This document shows, piece after piece, positions 1 to 5,962 of a stretch of 6,457 bases of DNA. Every line of letters starts with the position of its first letter. Within the stretch, counting starts at the first letter, position 1. The stretch is from an uncultured Bacteroidota bacterium (GTDB lineage: Bacteria; Bacteroidota; Bacteroidia; 2-12-FULL-35-15). The stretch is taken from the NCBI GenBank assembly GCA_903833025.1, contig CAILDT010000089.1:1-6457 (forward strand), in the 5' to 3' direction. A program made the translations under genes and the position numbers. Under the pieces are notes generated by a model that saw nothing but the letters and a program-made list of their open reading frames with translations, had not been told where the DNA came from and did not search any database.

Positions 1-1496
1 CTAATACTTGTAAGGAATCCTTTTTCTTGTGCACCAGCAGCAGCACGGGCTCTAATATCTTGTAGTGCAGCAGAAACGCTTTGTGATCTAAATTTTGCAT
101 CATCTTGCGCACTGCTTTTTGCTCTTTTATCTACTTCTTCCTGAGCTTTAGCAGCAGCAGTACGAGTTTTTTGTGCATTTTCTTCTGCCGTTTGACCTTG
201 ACGGATTATACCCGCTACGTTTGCATAACTAGCGGATAGTTCAGCATTTGACTTTAAATTTTTTGCAGCCTGAGCATCTAAATAAGCCAAATCTTTAGGT
301 TCGATATCATAAATACCTTTATCTAAGATAGTTTTTACTTTTTTCTTTTCTGTACCAAACTTACTTTTAGACAAAGTTTCTAATTGTGCAGTTGCATCAT
401 CTCTAGCATTTACAAATATATCGGCTTCGACTTCAGCTTTTCTGGCAATTTTGGTTTTTTCATCTGAAGTTAATCTAGCAGACAAAGTACTTCTACCAGC
501 TACTGCTAGTAATGATGAGTCCGCTGCTTTTCTAAGCTCTTCACGATATTGACCAATTGCAGGTATTGCTTGTTTTAAAATAATTGAACCAATACCTAAC
601 AATACGCCAGTTAAAGCTAATGGTGATTTAGATAATAAATCAACAATTGGGCCTAAGCCTTTATTAATTAACTCTAATGCTTTAAATGATAGATTAGACA
701 TTGATGCAGCTAATTTATCGTATGGATTAGCATCAATTTTTAATTTTCCAAATTTATCTTCAGCTTCTTTGAGCACACTATTAGCAAAGCCTTGGCGTTT
801 CTCAAAGTCAGTTAAACTTCCAGCAGTTTTACCCAAACTTCTAGCATAATCGTTATTAGATTGTTCAATTTTTGTGAACAATCCTAATTCATCTAATAGT
901 TCAGGCTCTAATTTAGTAATACCACGACATAATCTACTAACAGCATCAGTCATACCAATGCCTAGTGCTTGCGAAGCTTGCTTAGCAACAGTACCTAAAC
1001 GTAAAAGATTGGCCGAGCTCATACCTGCCGCAGTTGCTTGTGCAGTTGCAGTCATAGCATCTTTTAAAGAGATGGAGTTATCCGTTACTGCAACTAAGTT
1101 CTTTGCCAATGTACCTAATGGGCGACCACTTTGAGCGCCTAACTGATCTAATCCCTGCATCATATTTGCGGTATTAGCAGCATTACTTAATGCTCTATAG
1201 GCTTCGCTAGCTGCAAATAAATTAGCAGCATATGTAGCGTATAAACGTACTAATCCACCAAGACCTTGCGATTCTTTAGCAAAGTCTCTTCCACCAGCAC
1301 CAGTTCCAATAACACCTCTAGATGTTCCATAATCCATGCCCTCAGCTTTGGCAGCTGCAGCAGATCGACGCTTGGTATTACTTGCTTCTAGCTTGTCAGT
1401 TTCGGCATTGAGGCGTTTCATATTATTGATGCCAGCGTTTACGGTTTCGCCTGGGTCAGTAAGTTTTATCTGCGCTTCTATGGTATTATTTGCCAT
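1..1496 (-). CDS. Tape measure protein, N-terminal part (3' end beyond window)
   Basis: This gene is open to the window edge and shows 498 codons without a stop. The tape measure protein spans the tail lumen, sets tail length and is usually ejected ahead of the DNA. The start ATG at 1496 follows GGAG (1505-1502) at a 5-base spacing. Residues 1-60 are polar and helical (MANNTIEAQIKLTDPGETVN start). Residues 105-190 are Ala/Thr/Ser-rich with amphipathic repeats. Residues 193-206 read ITKLEPELLDELGL, a motif I associate from memory with tape measure proteins of marine long-tailed phages. A hydrophobic stretch lies at about 291-313 (SPLALTGVLLGIGSIILKQA), a possible membrane-active segment. Residues 340-490 are charged, Ala/Lys/Glu-rich and probably coiled coil. 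Its place directly after the chaperone pair is the standard order. It has its own promoter. Total length is unknown because the C-terminus lies beyond base 1. Confidence 0.88.
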   Translation of the reverse strand, partial: MANNTIEAQIKLTDPGETVNAGINNMKRLNAETDKLEASNTKRRSAAAAKAEGMDYGTSRGVIGTGAGGRDFAKESQGLGGLVRLYATYAANLFAASEAYRALSNAANTANMMQGLDQLGAQSGRPLGTLAKNLVAVTDNSISLKDAMTATAQATAAGMSSANLLRLGTVAKQASQALGIGMTDAVSRLCRGITKLEPELLDELGLFTKIEQSNNDYARSLGKTAGSLTDFEKRQGFANSVLKEAEDKFGKLKIDANPYDKLAASMSNLSFKALELINKGLGPIVDLLSKSPLALTGVLLGIGSIILKQAIPAIGQYREELRKAADSSLLAVAGRSTLSARLTSDEKTKIARKAEVEADIFVNARDDATAQLETLSKSKFGTEKKKVKTILDKGIYDIEPKDLAYLDAQAAKNLKSNAELSASYANVAGIIRQGQTAEENAQKTRTAAAKAQEEVDKRAKSSAQDDAKFRSQSVSAALQDIRARAAAGAQEKGFLTSI

Positions 1497-1505
1497 ATGT
1501 TCTCC
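1497..1505 (-). promoter_or_regulatory. Ribosome binding site of the tape measure gene
   Basis: GGAGAAC precedes the ATG, with GGAG at 1505-1502 and a 5-base spacer. It supports 1496 as the start. It lies about 5 bases downstream of the 18-bp palindrome, so anything bound to or folded at that palindrome would sit close to the ribosome site. Confidence 0.7.
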
Positions 1506-1510
1506 ATTTA

Positions 1511-1528
1511 TATTGTAATATTACAATA
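1511..1528. repeat. Perfect 18-bp palindrome in the tape measure leader
   Basis: TATTGTAATATTACAATA is its own reverse complement over all 18 bases, with no spacer. It lies about 13 bases downstream of the predicted transcription start and 14 bases before the start codon. A spacerless palindrome makes a poor RNA hairpin but a good site for a dimeric DNA-binding protein, so an operator is the more natural reading. The sequence is AT-rich, so chance is not excluded. Confidence 0.5.
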
Positions 1529-1547
1529 ATATAATTTAATCTGTTCC

Positions 1548-1576
1548 ATTATATCATCTAAGGATATATTTGTCAA
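1548..1576 (-). promoter_or_regulatory. Consensus sigma-70 promoter for the tape measure gene
   Basis: Read on the minus strand, TTGACA (1576-1571) is followed by a 17-base spacer and TATAAT (1553-1548). TG one base before the -10 also makes it an extended -10. Both hexamers and the spacer match the bacterial housekeeping consensus exactly. The predicted start of transcription is near 1541, giving a leader of about 45 bases. It lies just downstream of an intrinsic terminator, so the tape measure and later genes could be transcribed independently of the upstream genes by host RNA polymerase. Confidence 0.85.
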
Positions 1577-1596
1577 ACCAAAAAATTTTAAGCAAT

Positions 1597-1627
1597 AAAA
1601 AAACCGCTAAGTTTTAGTTAGCGGTTT
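1597..1627 (-). terminator. Intrinsic terminator at the end of the chaperone gene
   Basis: On the minus strand a perfect 10-bp stem (AAACCGCTAA with TTAGCGGTTT, 1627-1618 and 1610-1601) closes a 7-base loop and runs into seven T (1603-1597, the first three also in the stem). The last codons and the TAA stop of the chaperone gene (1616-1614) lie within the hairpin. A ribosome finishing that gene would cover the hairpin, so translation may modulate termination. On the plus strand there is only TTTCTT after the stem, so it is mainly a minus-strand terminator. Confidence 0.85.
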
Positions 1628-2003
1628 CTTGATTGCTTGGACTAGCTTTTCTCATTTCATTAATTCTAACAGAGTCAATAAGATGTATTAACTCTATATA
1701 GAAACGCTTTTCAGCAAGTTCAATATTATAAATATCGAATAGTTCAAATAATCCTACAAGATTTTTTCCTATGTAAGATCCAGTCATATATTCCCATTCG
1801 TCCCGCAACATTCTATAAATACTTAGTACCATTTGAATTTCTTCAGGTAGGTCACCAAATTCTACAGGTATTTCACTTTCGACAGGCTCAGAACCTAGCA
1901 TTTCGCACATTTCTAAATATTGATCCCTAGTCATACTAAGGTTACTATTTTGAAAATAACTAATTACAAGGTCTTTAATATATATTAACTGTTCTTCGTA
2001 AAC
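1614..2003 (-). CDS. Tail assembly chaperone, frameshifted C-terminal (T-like) part of GT
   Basis: This is the second reading frame of the chaperone pair. It is joined to the upstream frame by a -1 slip at GGGAAAG (2009-2003), so the fusion spans 2401-1614: 133 codons of the first frame plus 129 residues, about 262 in all if the internal TAA is ignored. In lambda, the longer GT fusion binds the tube protein through T and helps it assemble around the tape measure. Visible text from the join is VYEEQLIYIKDLVISYF, then RDQYLEMCEMLGSEP, DLPEEIQMVLSIYRMLRDEW and a Glu/Lys-rich end. The frame opens at 2039, just after a TGA (2042-2040). An ATG at 1934 could start a separate 106-residue protein, but it has no Shine-Dalgarno before it, and good coding text continues upstream of it. 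I therefore favour frameshift expression. Confidence 0.75.
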   Translation of the reverse strand, partial: VYEEQLIYIKDLVISYFQNSNLSMTRDQYLEMCEMLGSEPVESEIPVEFGDLPEEIQMVLSIYRMLRDEWEYMTGSYIGKNLVGLFELFDIYNIELAEKRFYIELIHLIDSVRINEMRKASPSNQETAN

Positions 2004-2401
2004 TTTCCCAAATCGTTCACCGTCTCGGTTACAAATTGGTCAAAGTCTGTAGAATTTTTCATTAACATCGTAGCATTTTCTTTGGTATATCCTAAGAAGT
2101 CTTCTGGATTGTATTGTGATACATCCACAGGCACTAATTGTTCAACATACTTAAACTTTAAACCAGACCAACCTTTAACTGCTGCATCAATATAAAGATC
2201 TAAAAATAAATCTTAATTGAAGTCATCACTAGTTTGACGGTTTTTATAAGTTTGTTTAGTTGCTTTTTTACGAATACTGATTAATGTCTCTCGACTTAAA
2301 AAAGATAAGCTTACCACAAATCCAGGTAATCCTGGATATTCTGCATCTACTGTTTTTGAAGGAACTAGTAATGATTTTAAACTGATTTCTTGTGCTGCCA
2401 T
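1985..2401 (-). CDS. Tail assembly chaperone (G-like), interrupted by an in-frame TAA
   Basis: This lambda gpG-like chaperone sits between tube and tape measure genes, the usual place. The ATG at 2401 follows AGGA (2411-2408) at a 6-base spacing. The first 62 codons begin MAAQEISLKSLLVPSKTVDA and include PGLPGFVVSLSFLSRE. Codon 63 is TAA (2215-2213). The same frame then continues for 75 more sense codons to TAA at 1987-1985, with clearly protein-like text: DLFLDLYIDAAVKGWSGLKF, then NSTDFDQFVTETVNDLGKFT. There is no plausible restart codon near the interruption. The full frame is 138 codons before its final stop, close to lambda gpG (140 residues). So this is one gene broken by a point change (GAA, CAA or AAA to TAA), an assembly or sequencing error, or readthrough. 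As written, only a 62-residue peptide (2401-2213) would be made. Confidence 0.78.
2003..2009 (-). promoter_or_regulatory. -1 ribosomal frameshift slippery site GGGAAAG
   Basis: The heptamer reads G GGA AAG in the frame of the first chaperone ORF, the exact X XXY YYZ arrangement and the same heptamer used by phage lambda for gpG/gpGT. Slipping back one base turns GGA AAG into GGG AAA and continues into the frame that stays open to 1614. It lies 15 bases before the zero-frame stop (1987-1985) and inside the short window where both frames are open (2039-1988). No strong hairpin is visible just downstream, only an AT-only palindrome (1975-1988) over the stop. Confidence 0.87.
2213..2215 (-). other. 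In-frame TAA interrupting the G-like chaperone
   Basis: TAA is codon 63 in context AAT TAA GAT. Coding text before (RQTSDDFN) and after (DLFLDLYIDAA) is in the same frame, so no insertion or deletion is needed. One base substitution to GAA, CAA or AAA would restore it. TAA acts as an ordinary stop for other genes here (4079-4077, 2482-2480, 1616-1614), so a genome-wide reassignment of TAA is not supported. A weak 5-bp hairpin (AAGAT, 10-base loop, ATCTT) begins at the stop itself. Confidence 0.8.
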
Positions 2402-2430
2402 TTGGCGTCCTATTATTATAAATTAATTTA

Positions 2431-2462
2431 GAAAAGAAGTGCTGGAGATCAACCCAGCACTT
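2431..2462 (-). terminator. Terminator-like hairpin after the tube gene
   Basis: On the minus strand a perfect 9-bp stem, AAGTGCTGG (2462-2454) with CCAGCACTT (2445-2437), closes an 8-base loop and is followed by CTTTTC (2436-2431). The short T run makes it a moderate intrinsic terminator or an attenuator. It lies 17 bases after the tube stop codon and 35 bases before the chaperone start. Partial termination here would keep tube protein far more abundant than chaperone, as virion assembly requires. Confidence 0.7.
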
Positions 2463-2475
2463 GCCGATAAAGTCC

Positions 2476-2487
2476 CGGCTTAAGCCG
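2476..2487. repeat. 12-bp palindrome over the tube gene stop codon
   Basis: CGGCTTAAGCCG is a perfect palindrome that contains the TAA stop of the tube gene (2482-2480). It lies just before the terminator-like hairpin. It may add a short GC-rich stem with a TTAA loop at the 3' end of the tube message, or be chance from the Ala-rich C-terminus. Confidence 0.35.
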
Positions 2488-4006
2488 CTGCTCGGTATAC
2501 AATACTTGCTTCGTTTTGAGCTGTAATATCGTATGTAGAGCCACTATAACCTTGAGCAGTAAAGTTAATTGTTGTAGAAATAACTTGTGCTGTGTTAATT
2601 TGTGGAATTTGCAACATAGCTGCTGGTAGTTTAATTTCAACACCAGTTAAGTTAGTTGAAGGTCCGCCTAATTGTACATTGATTGTATATTTAGGGTCTA
2701 CCGTTGTACTAGCAGCTAATAACATATCTTTTAATAATTTAGCTGTTTCGTTAGTACCTGTCTTCAAGTAAGCAGTTACGTTACCAGTAATAGCACGTGT
2801 ACCTGTGAAGTAGGTAATTGGTAAGTTAACAGTTGCTAAGTTAGCAGGTGTTAAATATGTCAAGTTATTGTTGAATGTAATTTGTCCGCCAGTTAAAGCA
2901 ACTGAATAAGTTGTTCCTGGTGTACCAGTATTAATAAAATCGTTAATACCATCATTCAATACTAAAGTACTTAATTTATTAGTAATATAACGAGCGGTAA
3001 CATTTTTTGCTTTTGCTACGTCTGCAACTTCACTGCCACCAGCGGTGTTAACTAAAGTAGCACCGCTAGAAACTGATAAGTTTGGAGTTACGTCACCTGT
3101 TCCACTTGCAACAAATCTGACAACAGCTCCATCAGCAGCTAATGTATAGTAGTTAGATAATCCATTAGTACCATATGTACCATTGCTGCTAGTACCAGAA
3201 CCACCTAATGCGATACCAGCAAATGCTGCGGCTACGTCATATGCACTTAAAGTAGCTCCACTTGTATTTGTAAAAGCAAATGTATCAGTACCGCCTGCAC
3301 CTGTTGTAAATGTTATTGTTGCATTACTAGCTAAACTTGAAAATGTTGCATCAACATATTCTGTAGCATTTGCTACGTCTAATCCGCTAAATGTTACTGT
3401 AGTTGTACCATTATCTGCTTTTAAGTCAGTTAATGGACGAATATTAGATGCTTTACCAGCCCACTGAACGGCAGCAATTGCATCGATACCAAAGTCAAGA
3501 GTAGCTGTATCTAATGCACAATTATCAAGTGCATAGGCAGTATTATCAAAAATAATGATCAAACCAAAAGTTTGTAATTGGTGAACATTAGAGTTTGCAA
3601 AACTCATAGTAGCTGCACTGCTAGTTTCTTTCCATGCTGCAGTAGCTTGGGTAAGATCTTTAACACCACCAAAAGCATTCCATAATACACGCTCTTCAGC
3701 AGTAATCTTACTATTAGTAGTATCATTGTAAGGACGTACATAAGTACTAAATGAAAAATCTACTGGTTGTAATGCAGTATTAAAACTACGTTGACCACGA
3801 CTTGGTGCTGCACCTGCTTCATTTAATGTAACTGTATCTTGTGTTGTATTTTGACTAAAAGTTAAACCTTCTAGAACTTGGATTTCCCAAGTATTAGTAG
3901 TAGTAAATTGACTAGATCCTTTTTGGTCACCAATCTTAACCCTACCATAGCTGTCGACGTTTGTAGTAAAGAATACTCTACTATTACGAATTAAATTAAC
4001 TGCCAT
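2480..4006 (-). CDS. Major tail tube protein with inserted domain
   Basis: This 508-residue protein is read as the tail tube subunit, whose hexamers stack around the tape measure. It begins MAVNLIRNSRVFFTTNVDSY. The ATG at 4006 follows AGGA (4016-4013) at a 6-base spacing. Residues 1-190 (FSFSTYVRPYNDTT, EERVLWNAFGG, LDTATLDFGIDA) and about 335-508 (NVTARYITNKLSTLVL, NNNLTYLTPANLATVN, TGTRAITGNVTAYLKTG) look like the two halves of a beta-rich tube fold. Between them, about 196-328, is a Gly/Ser/Thr/Ala-rich low-charge stretch (TVTFSGLD, ATITFTTGAGGTDTFAF, ATLSAYDVAAAFAG) that looks like an inserted surface domain. Typical siphovirus tube proteins are about 200-350 residues, so it is long. It follows the tail terminator and precedes the chaperones, as expected for a tube gene. 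A sheath identity is less likely but not excluded. Confidence 0.78.
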   Translation of the reverse strand: MAVNLIRNSRVFFTTNVDSYGRVKIGDQKGSSQFTTTNTWEIQVLEGLTFSQNTTQDTVTLNEAGAAPSRGQRSFNTALQPVDFSFSTYVRPYNDTTNSKITAEERVLWNAFGGVKDLTQATAAWKETSSAATMSFANSNVHQLQTFGLIIIFDNTAYALDNCALDTATLDFGIDAIAAVQWAGKASNIRPLTDLKADNGTTTVTFSGLDVANATEYVDATFSSLASNATITFTTGAGGTDTFAFTNTSGATLSAYDVAAAFAGIALGGSGTSSNGTYGTNGLSNYYTLAADGAVVRFVASGTGDVTPNLSVSSGATLVNTAGGSEVADVAKAKNVTARYITNKLSTLVLNDGINDFINTGTPGTTYSVALTGGQITFNNNLTYLTPANLATVNLPITYFTGTRAITGNVTAYLKTGTNETAKLLKDMLLAASTTVDPKYTINVQLGGPSTNLTGVEIKLPAAMLQIPQINTAQVISTTINFTAQGYSGSTYDITAQNEASIVYRAAA

Positions 4007-4024
4007 TTCTTTTCCTTTTTAATT

Positions 4025-4076
4025 TGTAATGCTAGGCATACCTACTAGATATTTATCTGTTTCGATGCCAATTACA
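4025..4076. repeat. Long imperfect inverted repeat before the tube gene
   Basis: TGTAAT (4025-4030) and GGCAT (4035-4039) pair with ATGCC (4065-4069) and ATTACA (4071-4076), giving 11 bp interrupted by a 4-versus-1 base internal loop around a 25-base centre. It fills most of the gap between the tail terminator stop and the tube ribosome site, and encloses the GATAAATA box. It could be a transcript-processing or regulatory fold. AT-rich sequence makes chance possible. Confidence 0.35.
4050..4057 (-). promoter_or_regulatory. Possible late promoter box GATAAATA
   Basis: GATAAATA on the minus strand differs by one base from the T4-type late promoter TATAAATA. It lies 43 bases before the tube ATG, in one of only three real gaps in the window. 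No matching -35 hexamer is evident, which is normal for T4-type late promoters. This is only a candidate: an 8-base AT-rich word can arise by chance, and nothing here shows that the phage encodes a T4-like late sigma factor. Confidence 0.3.
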
Positions 4077-4517
4077 TTAATATAGTGCGTATCGCACCTG
4101 TAAGTTTATCTCACCAACTCCATAAGGGCGTAAAAGGCCTTCATCTGTAGTGATAGTTGTAATTAGTATTTCTGTTGTTGCATAATTATTAGTTTCATCA
4201 TAAACAAGTTGACGATTTGCATCAATACACTTACTTACATCTTCAAGAAGTACTTCTAGTTCTTCTTGTGCACGTTCTTCACTATTAACATACAGTTTAA
4301 TACTAATATTCAATAAGCCCCATATAAAGTCAGATAATTGATAATCTCTGGCCCCCATACCTGCAGTTATATACACACTTGGAAAATCTTGTACCTCATC
4401 CCAAAATTTCATTTTAGGGTAGGCATTTCCAAATAAATTAGTTGTATATTGTACTCCATCTAATTGTTCATTAAGTTTATTTGCAATTGCTGTTGCTATA
4501 CTCGCTCTTTTACTCAT
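4077..4517 (-). CDS. Tail terminator / tail completion protein
   Basis: This 146-residue protein matches the size and layout of the tail terminator group (lambda gpU, HK97 gp10-gp11 neighbourhood, minor tail completion proteins). These cap the finished tube and provide the face that docks to the neck. It begins MSKRASIATAIANKLNEQLD (helix). It has FPSVYITAGMGARDYQL and then a strand, WGLLNISIKLYV. A helix, NSEERAQEELEVLLEDVSKC, is followed by a beta end, GLLRPYGVGEINLQVRYALY, which is typical of the family in my memory. Its ATG overlaps the stop of the upstream gene by four bases (ATGA, 4517-4514) and no strong ribosome site is visible, so translation is probably coupled. The position just before the tube gene supports the call. 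Confidence 0.78.
   Translation of the reverse strand: MSKRASIATAIANKLNEQLDGVQYTTNLFGNAYPKMKFWDEVQDFPSVYITAGMGARDYQLSDFIWGLLNISIKLYVNSEERAQEELEVLLEDVSKCIDANRQLVYDETNNYATTEILITTITTDEGLLRPYGVGEINLQVRYALY
4085..4097 (-). other. Short GC hairpin at the end of the tail terminator gene
   Basis: GTGCG, a 3-base loop and CGCAC form a perfect 5-bp stem inside the last codons of the tail terminator gene, six bases before its stop codon. No T run follows on either strand, so it is not a good intrinsic terminator. It may be a stability or pausing element, or chance from the codons for VRYA. Confidence 0.3.
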
Positions 4518-5962
4518 ACAACCACTGCCCTTAATCTATTTGCAACGGTTTCAGCTGCAATTTCTCTAATTGATTTAGAGATCAATAGTTTAGGATCTCT
4601 ACTAGTGGGTCTCGATTGTTTACCACCTTCGCTAAATGTTGCGTAAGGATATTTCATGTAGTTATAGAAAGCAGTTATCATGCCCTCTCTACTCATAGTT
4701 AAACGTTCTACCTGTACAGATGCTGCAAATCTACCTGTTCTATAATTTAATATATCTTTTCGATTACCACCACCCATATTAGCACTAACTACATCTTGTA
4801 TGTGCATATTCATTAAATGTTGTAAATTTAATAAATTAACAGTGCTTTCTTTTGGTAAAAGTTTTTGTTCTTTAACTTTTTGTTTAGCTTTTTGAGTCTC
4901 GGACTTTAGTTTCTGTAATTCTTGCTTATTTTTAGCTATACTAGCTTTAGCTTTACCTACACCGGAACTTGTTTGTAGATTTAAACTAGCTAAATTGTCT
5001 AGTCTGCCTGTATATTCTTTTGCATACTTTTTAGGTTTGCCAGTAGCTGCGCTTAATAACGAGTCTTCAATAAGTTCAATAATTTTAGGAGAAGATTCTA
5101 GCTGTAAAAAGTTTTGATCTGTACTAGATAAACCTTGATCTACAAAACCTTTTATCATTCCTTGCATTGCTTTTTCAACTAAACTATCTCCGCTTTGATA
5201 GCCTACAGCTTTTAAAAATCCGCGTACACCTTTATCAGCACTTTTACCTATTGCAGTACCGATTCCACTACCTGCTTTTTGTTGATCTACTCTACCCTGC
5301 CATTGAATTAACCAACTACTGTCAGTTTTTCTATATTGTGCAAACATACTAGCTTTTAAATCTGAACCTAAACTACTTGCAGCTTCATCGTACTGTTCTA
5401 ATACATCTAGCAAACTATCAATAAATTTTTCTAAAGCTTGTAACTCTTGTTCTAATTGTGCAGGGGGAATATTTCTTGATCTTAAAGTTTCAGCAATACT
5501 TCCTTGAGTTCTTTTAACTAAAGTATTGGCCCAACCATAAACATGGCCTCTATCAAATTCATAAAACTTTACAGCTTCTATAACGTTTTCTTGTACAGTT
5601 TCATCGCCTGCTAAATTAGCTAAATAACTTGCTATTTGTTTATTAAAGTCATTAGATTTACCAAATTTAATTTCTTTAAACATTATTACTTGTTGACCAC
5701 TTTTTGTTGTTACTAACTCAACAAAAGGATCTCGATCACCGCCACGTAATTCCATTAATATTTCTTCAGCAATACTAGGGTCACCTACTACTCGCTCTAA
5801 ATCTTTAATTGGTAATACGAAATCAACAACTGTATTTTCAATTTCTTTTCTACTAGATTCACGTGTTTGATGTAATATAGAATTAGTATCTTGCTGACCT
5901 GTAGCCCAGTATTTTAACTCTGGTATATTTCTCATTACTTGGCGAAAAGCTTCTGCGCTCAT
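4514..5962 (-). CDS. Neck protein with HK97-gp10-like C-terminus and long N-terminal extension
   Basis: This protein has 482 residues. The C-terminal part, about 383-482, has the look of an HK97-gp10-type head-tail protein: NYRTGRFAASVQVERL, then YPYATFSEGGKQSRPTSRDP, then a helix, LISKSIREIAAETVANRL. That family is usually about 110-150 residues and acts at the neck between connector and tail terminator, which is exactly this position. The first 330 or so residues are not recognised. They are mainly helical and charged (IENTVVDFVLPIKDLERVVG, FDRGHVYGWANTLVKRT, a Glu/Leu-rich helix at 166-195) with a Gly-rich stretch at 230-260. Residues 338-366 are a Lys/Gln-rich coiled-coil candidate. The start ATG overlaps the connector stop (ATGA, 5962-5959), and the end overlaps the next gene in the same way. 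The role of the N-terminal part is unknown; it may be a fused structural domain. Confidence 0.62.
   Translation of the reverse strand: MSAEAFRQVMRNIPELKYWATGQQDTNSILHQTRESSRKEIENTVVDFVLPIKDLERVVGDPSIAEEILMELRGGDRDPFVELVTTKSGQQVIMFKEIKFGKSNDFNKQIASYLANLAGDETVQENVIEAVKFYEFDRGHVYGWANTLVKRTQGSIAETLRSRNIPPAQLEQELQALEKFIDSLLDVLEQYDEAASSLGSDLKASMFAQYRKTDSSWLIQWQGRVDQQKAGSGIGTAIGKSADKGVRGFLKAVGYQSGDSLVEKAMQGMIKGFVDQGLSSTDQNFLQLESSPKIIELIEDSLLSAATGKPKKYAKEYTGRLDNLASLNLQTSSGVGKAKASIAKNKQELQKLKSETQKAKQKVKEQKLLPKESTVNLLNLQHLMNMHIQDVVSANMGGGNRKDILNYRTGRFAASVQVERLTMSREGMITAFYNYMKYPYATFSEGGKQSRPTSRDPKLLISKSIREIAAETVANRLRAVVV

Noticed and set aside
874..1134. Plus-strand open frame inside the tape measure gene (also 1336-1518)
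   Set aside because: Antisense to a long, convincing minus-strand coding region. The translations are Ala/Pro/Val-rich mirror text with no family character, and the second runs into the promoter gap.
1506..1512. TATAAAT just before the tape measure ribosome site as a T4-type late promoter
   Set aside because: It is too close to the start codon to leave a ribosome site in the transcript, and a perfect sigma-70 promoter lies at a proper distance upstream.
1614..1934. Independent gene starting at ATG 1934
   Set aside because: There is no Shine-Dalgarno before this ATG, good coding text continues 23 codons upstream to the slippery site, and the GGGAAAG phase is exact. I kept the region as the frameshifted part of GT, with the ATG noted as an alternative.
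1975..1988. AT-only palindrome TTAATATATATTAA as a frameshift-stimulating hairpin
   Set aside because: It would be a very weak fold with no GC pair. It is at a possible distance from the slippery site but does not stand out in such AT-rich DNA.
2213..2215. Genome-wide reassignment of TAA as a sense codon
   Set aside because: Three other genes here end in TAA at sensible places, and readthrough of the one at 4077 would add only a few codons before another stop.
2195..2217. Translational bypass (T4 gene 60 type) at the internal TAA
   Set aside because: A small hairpin follows the stop, but there is no matching take-off and landing codon, and the coding text resumes in the same frame right after the TAA, so nothing needs to be skipped.
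2415..2420. TATAAT before the G-like chaperone as a -10 box
   Set aside because: It is only 13 bases before the ATG, so the transcript would start inside the ribosome site, and no -35 hexamer lies at a suitable distance.
3183..3467. Plus-strand open frame inside the tube gene, and the minus-strand frame at 2449-2643
   Set aside because: Both are shadows of the 508-residue tube protein. The repetitive Gly/Thr/Ala codons of that gene keep other frames open.
4464..4646. Plus-strand open frames at 4464-4646 and 5167-5352
   Set aside because: They lie antisense to the tail terminator and neck genes, have no ribosome site, and show low-complexity Leu/Phe/Cys-rich text.
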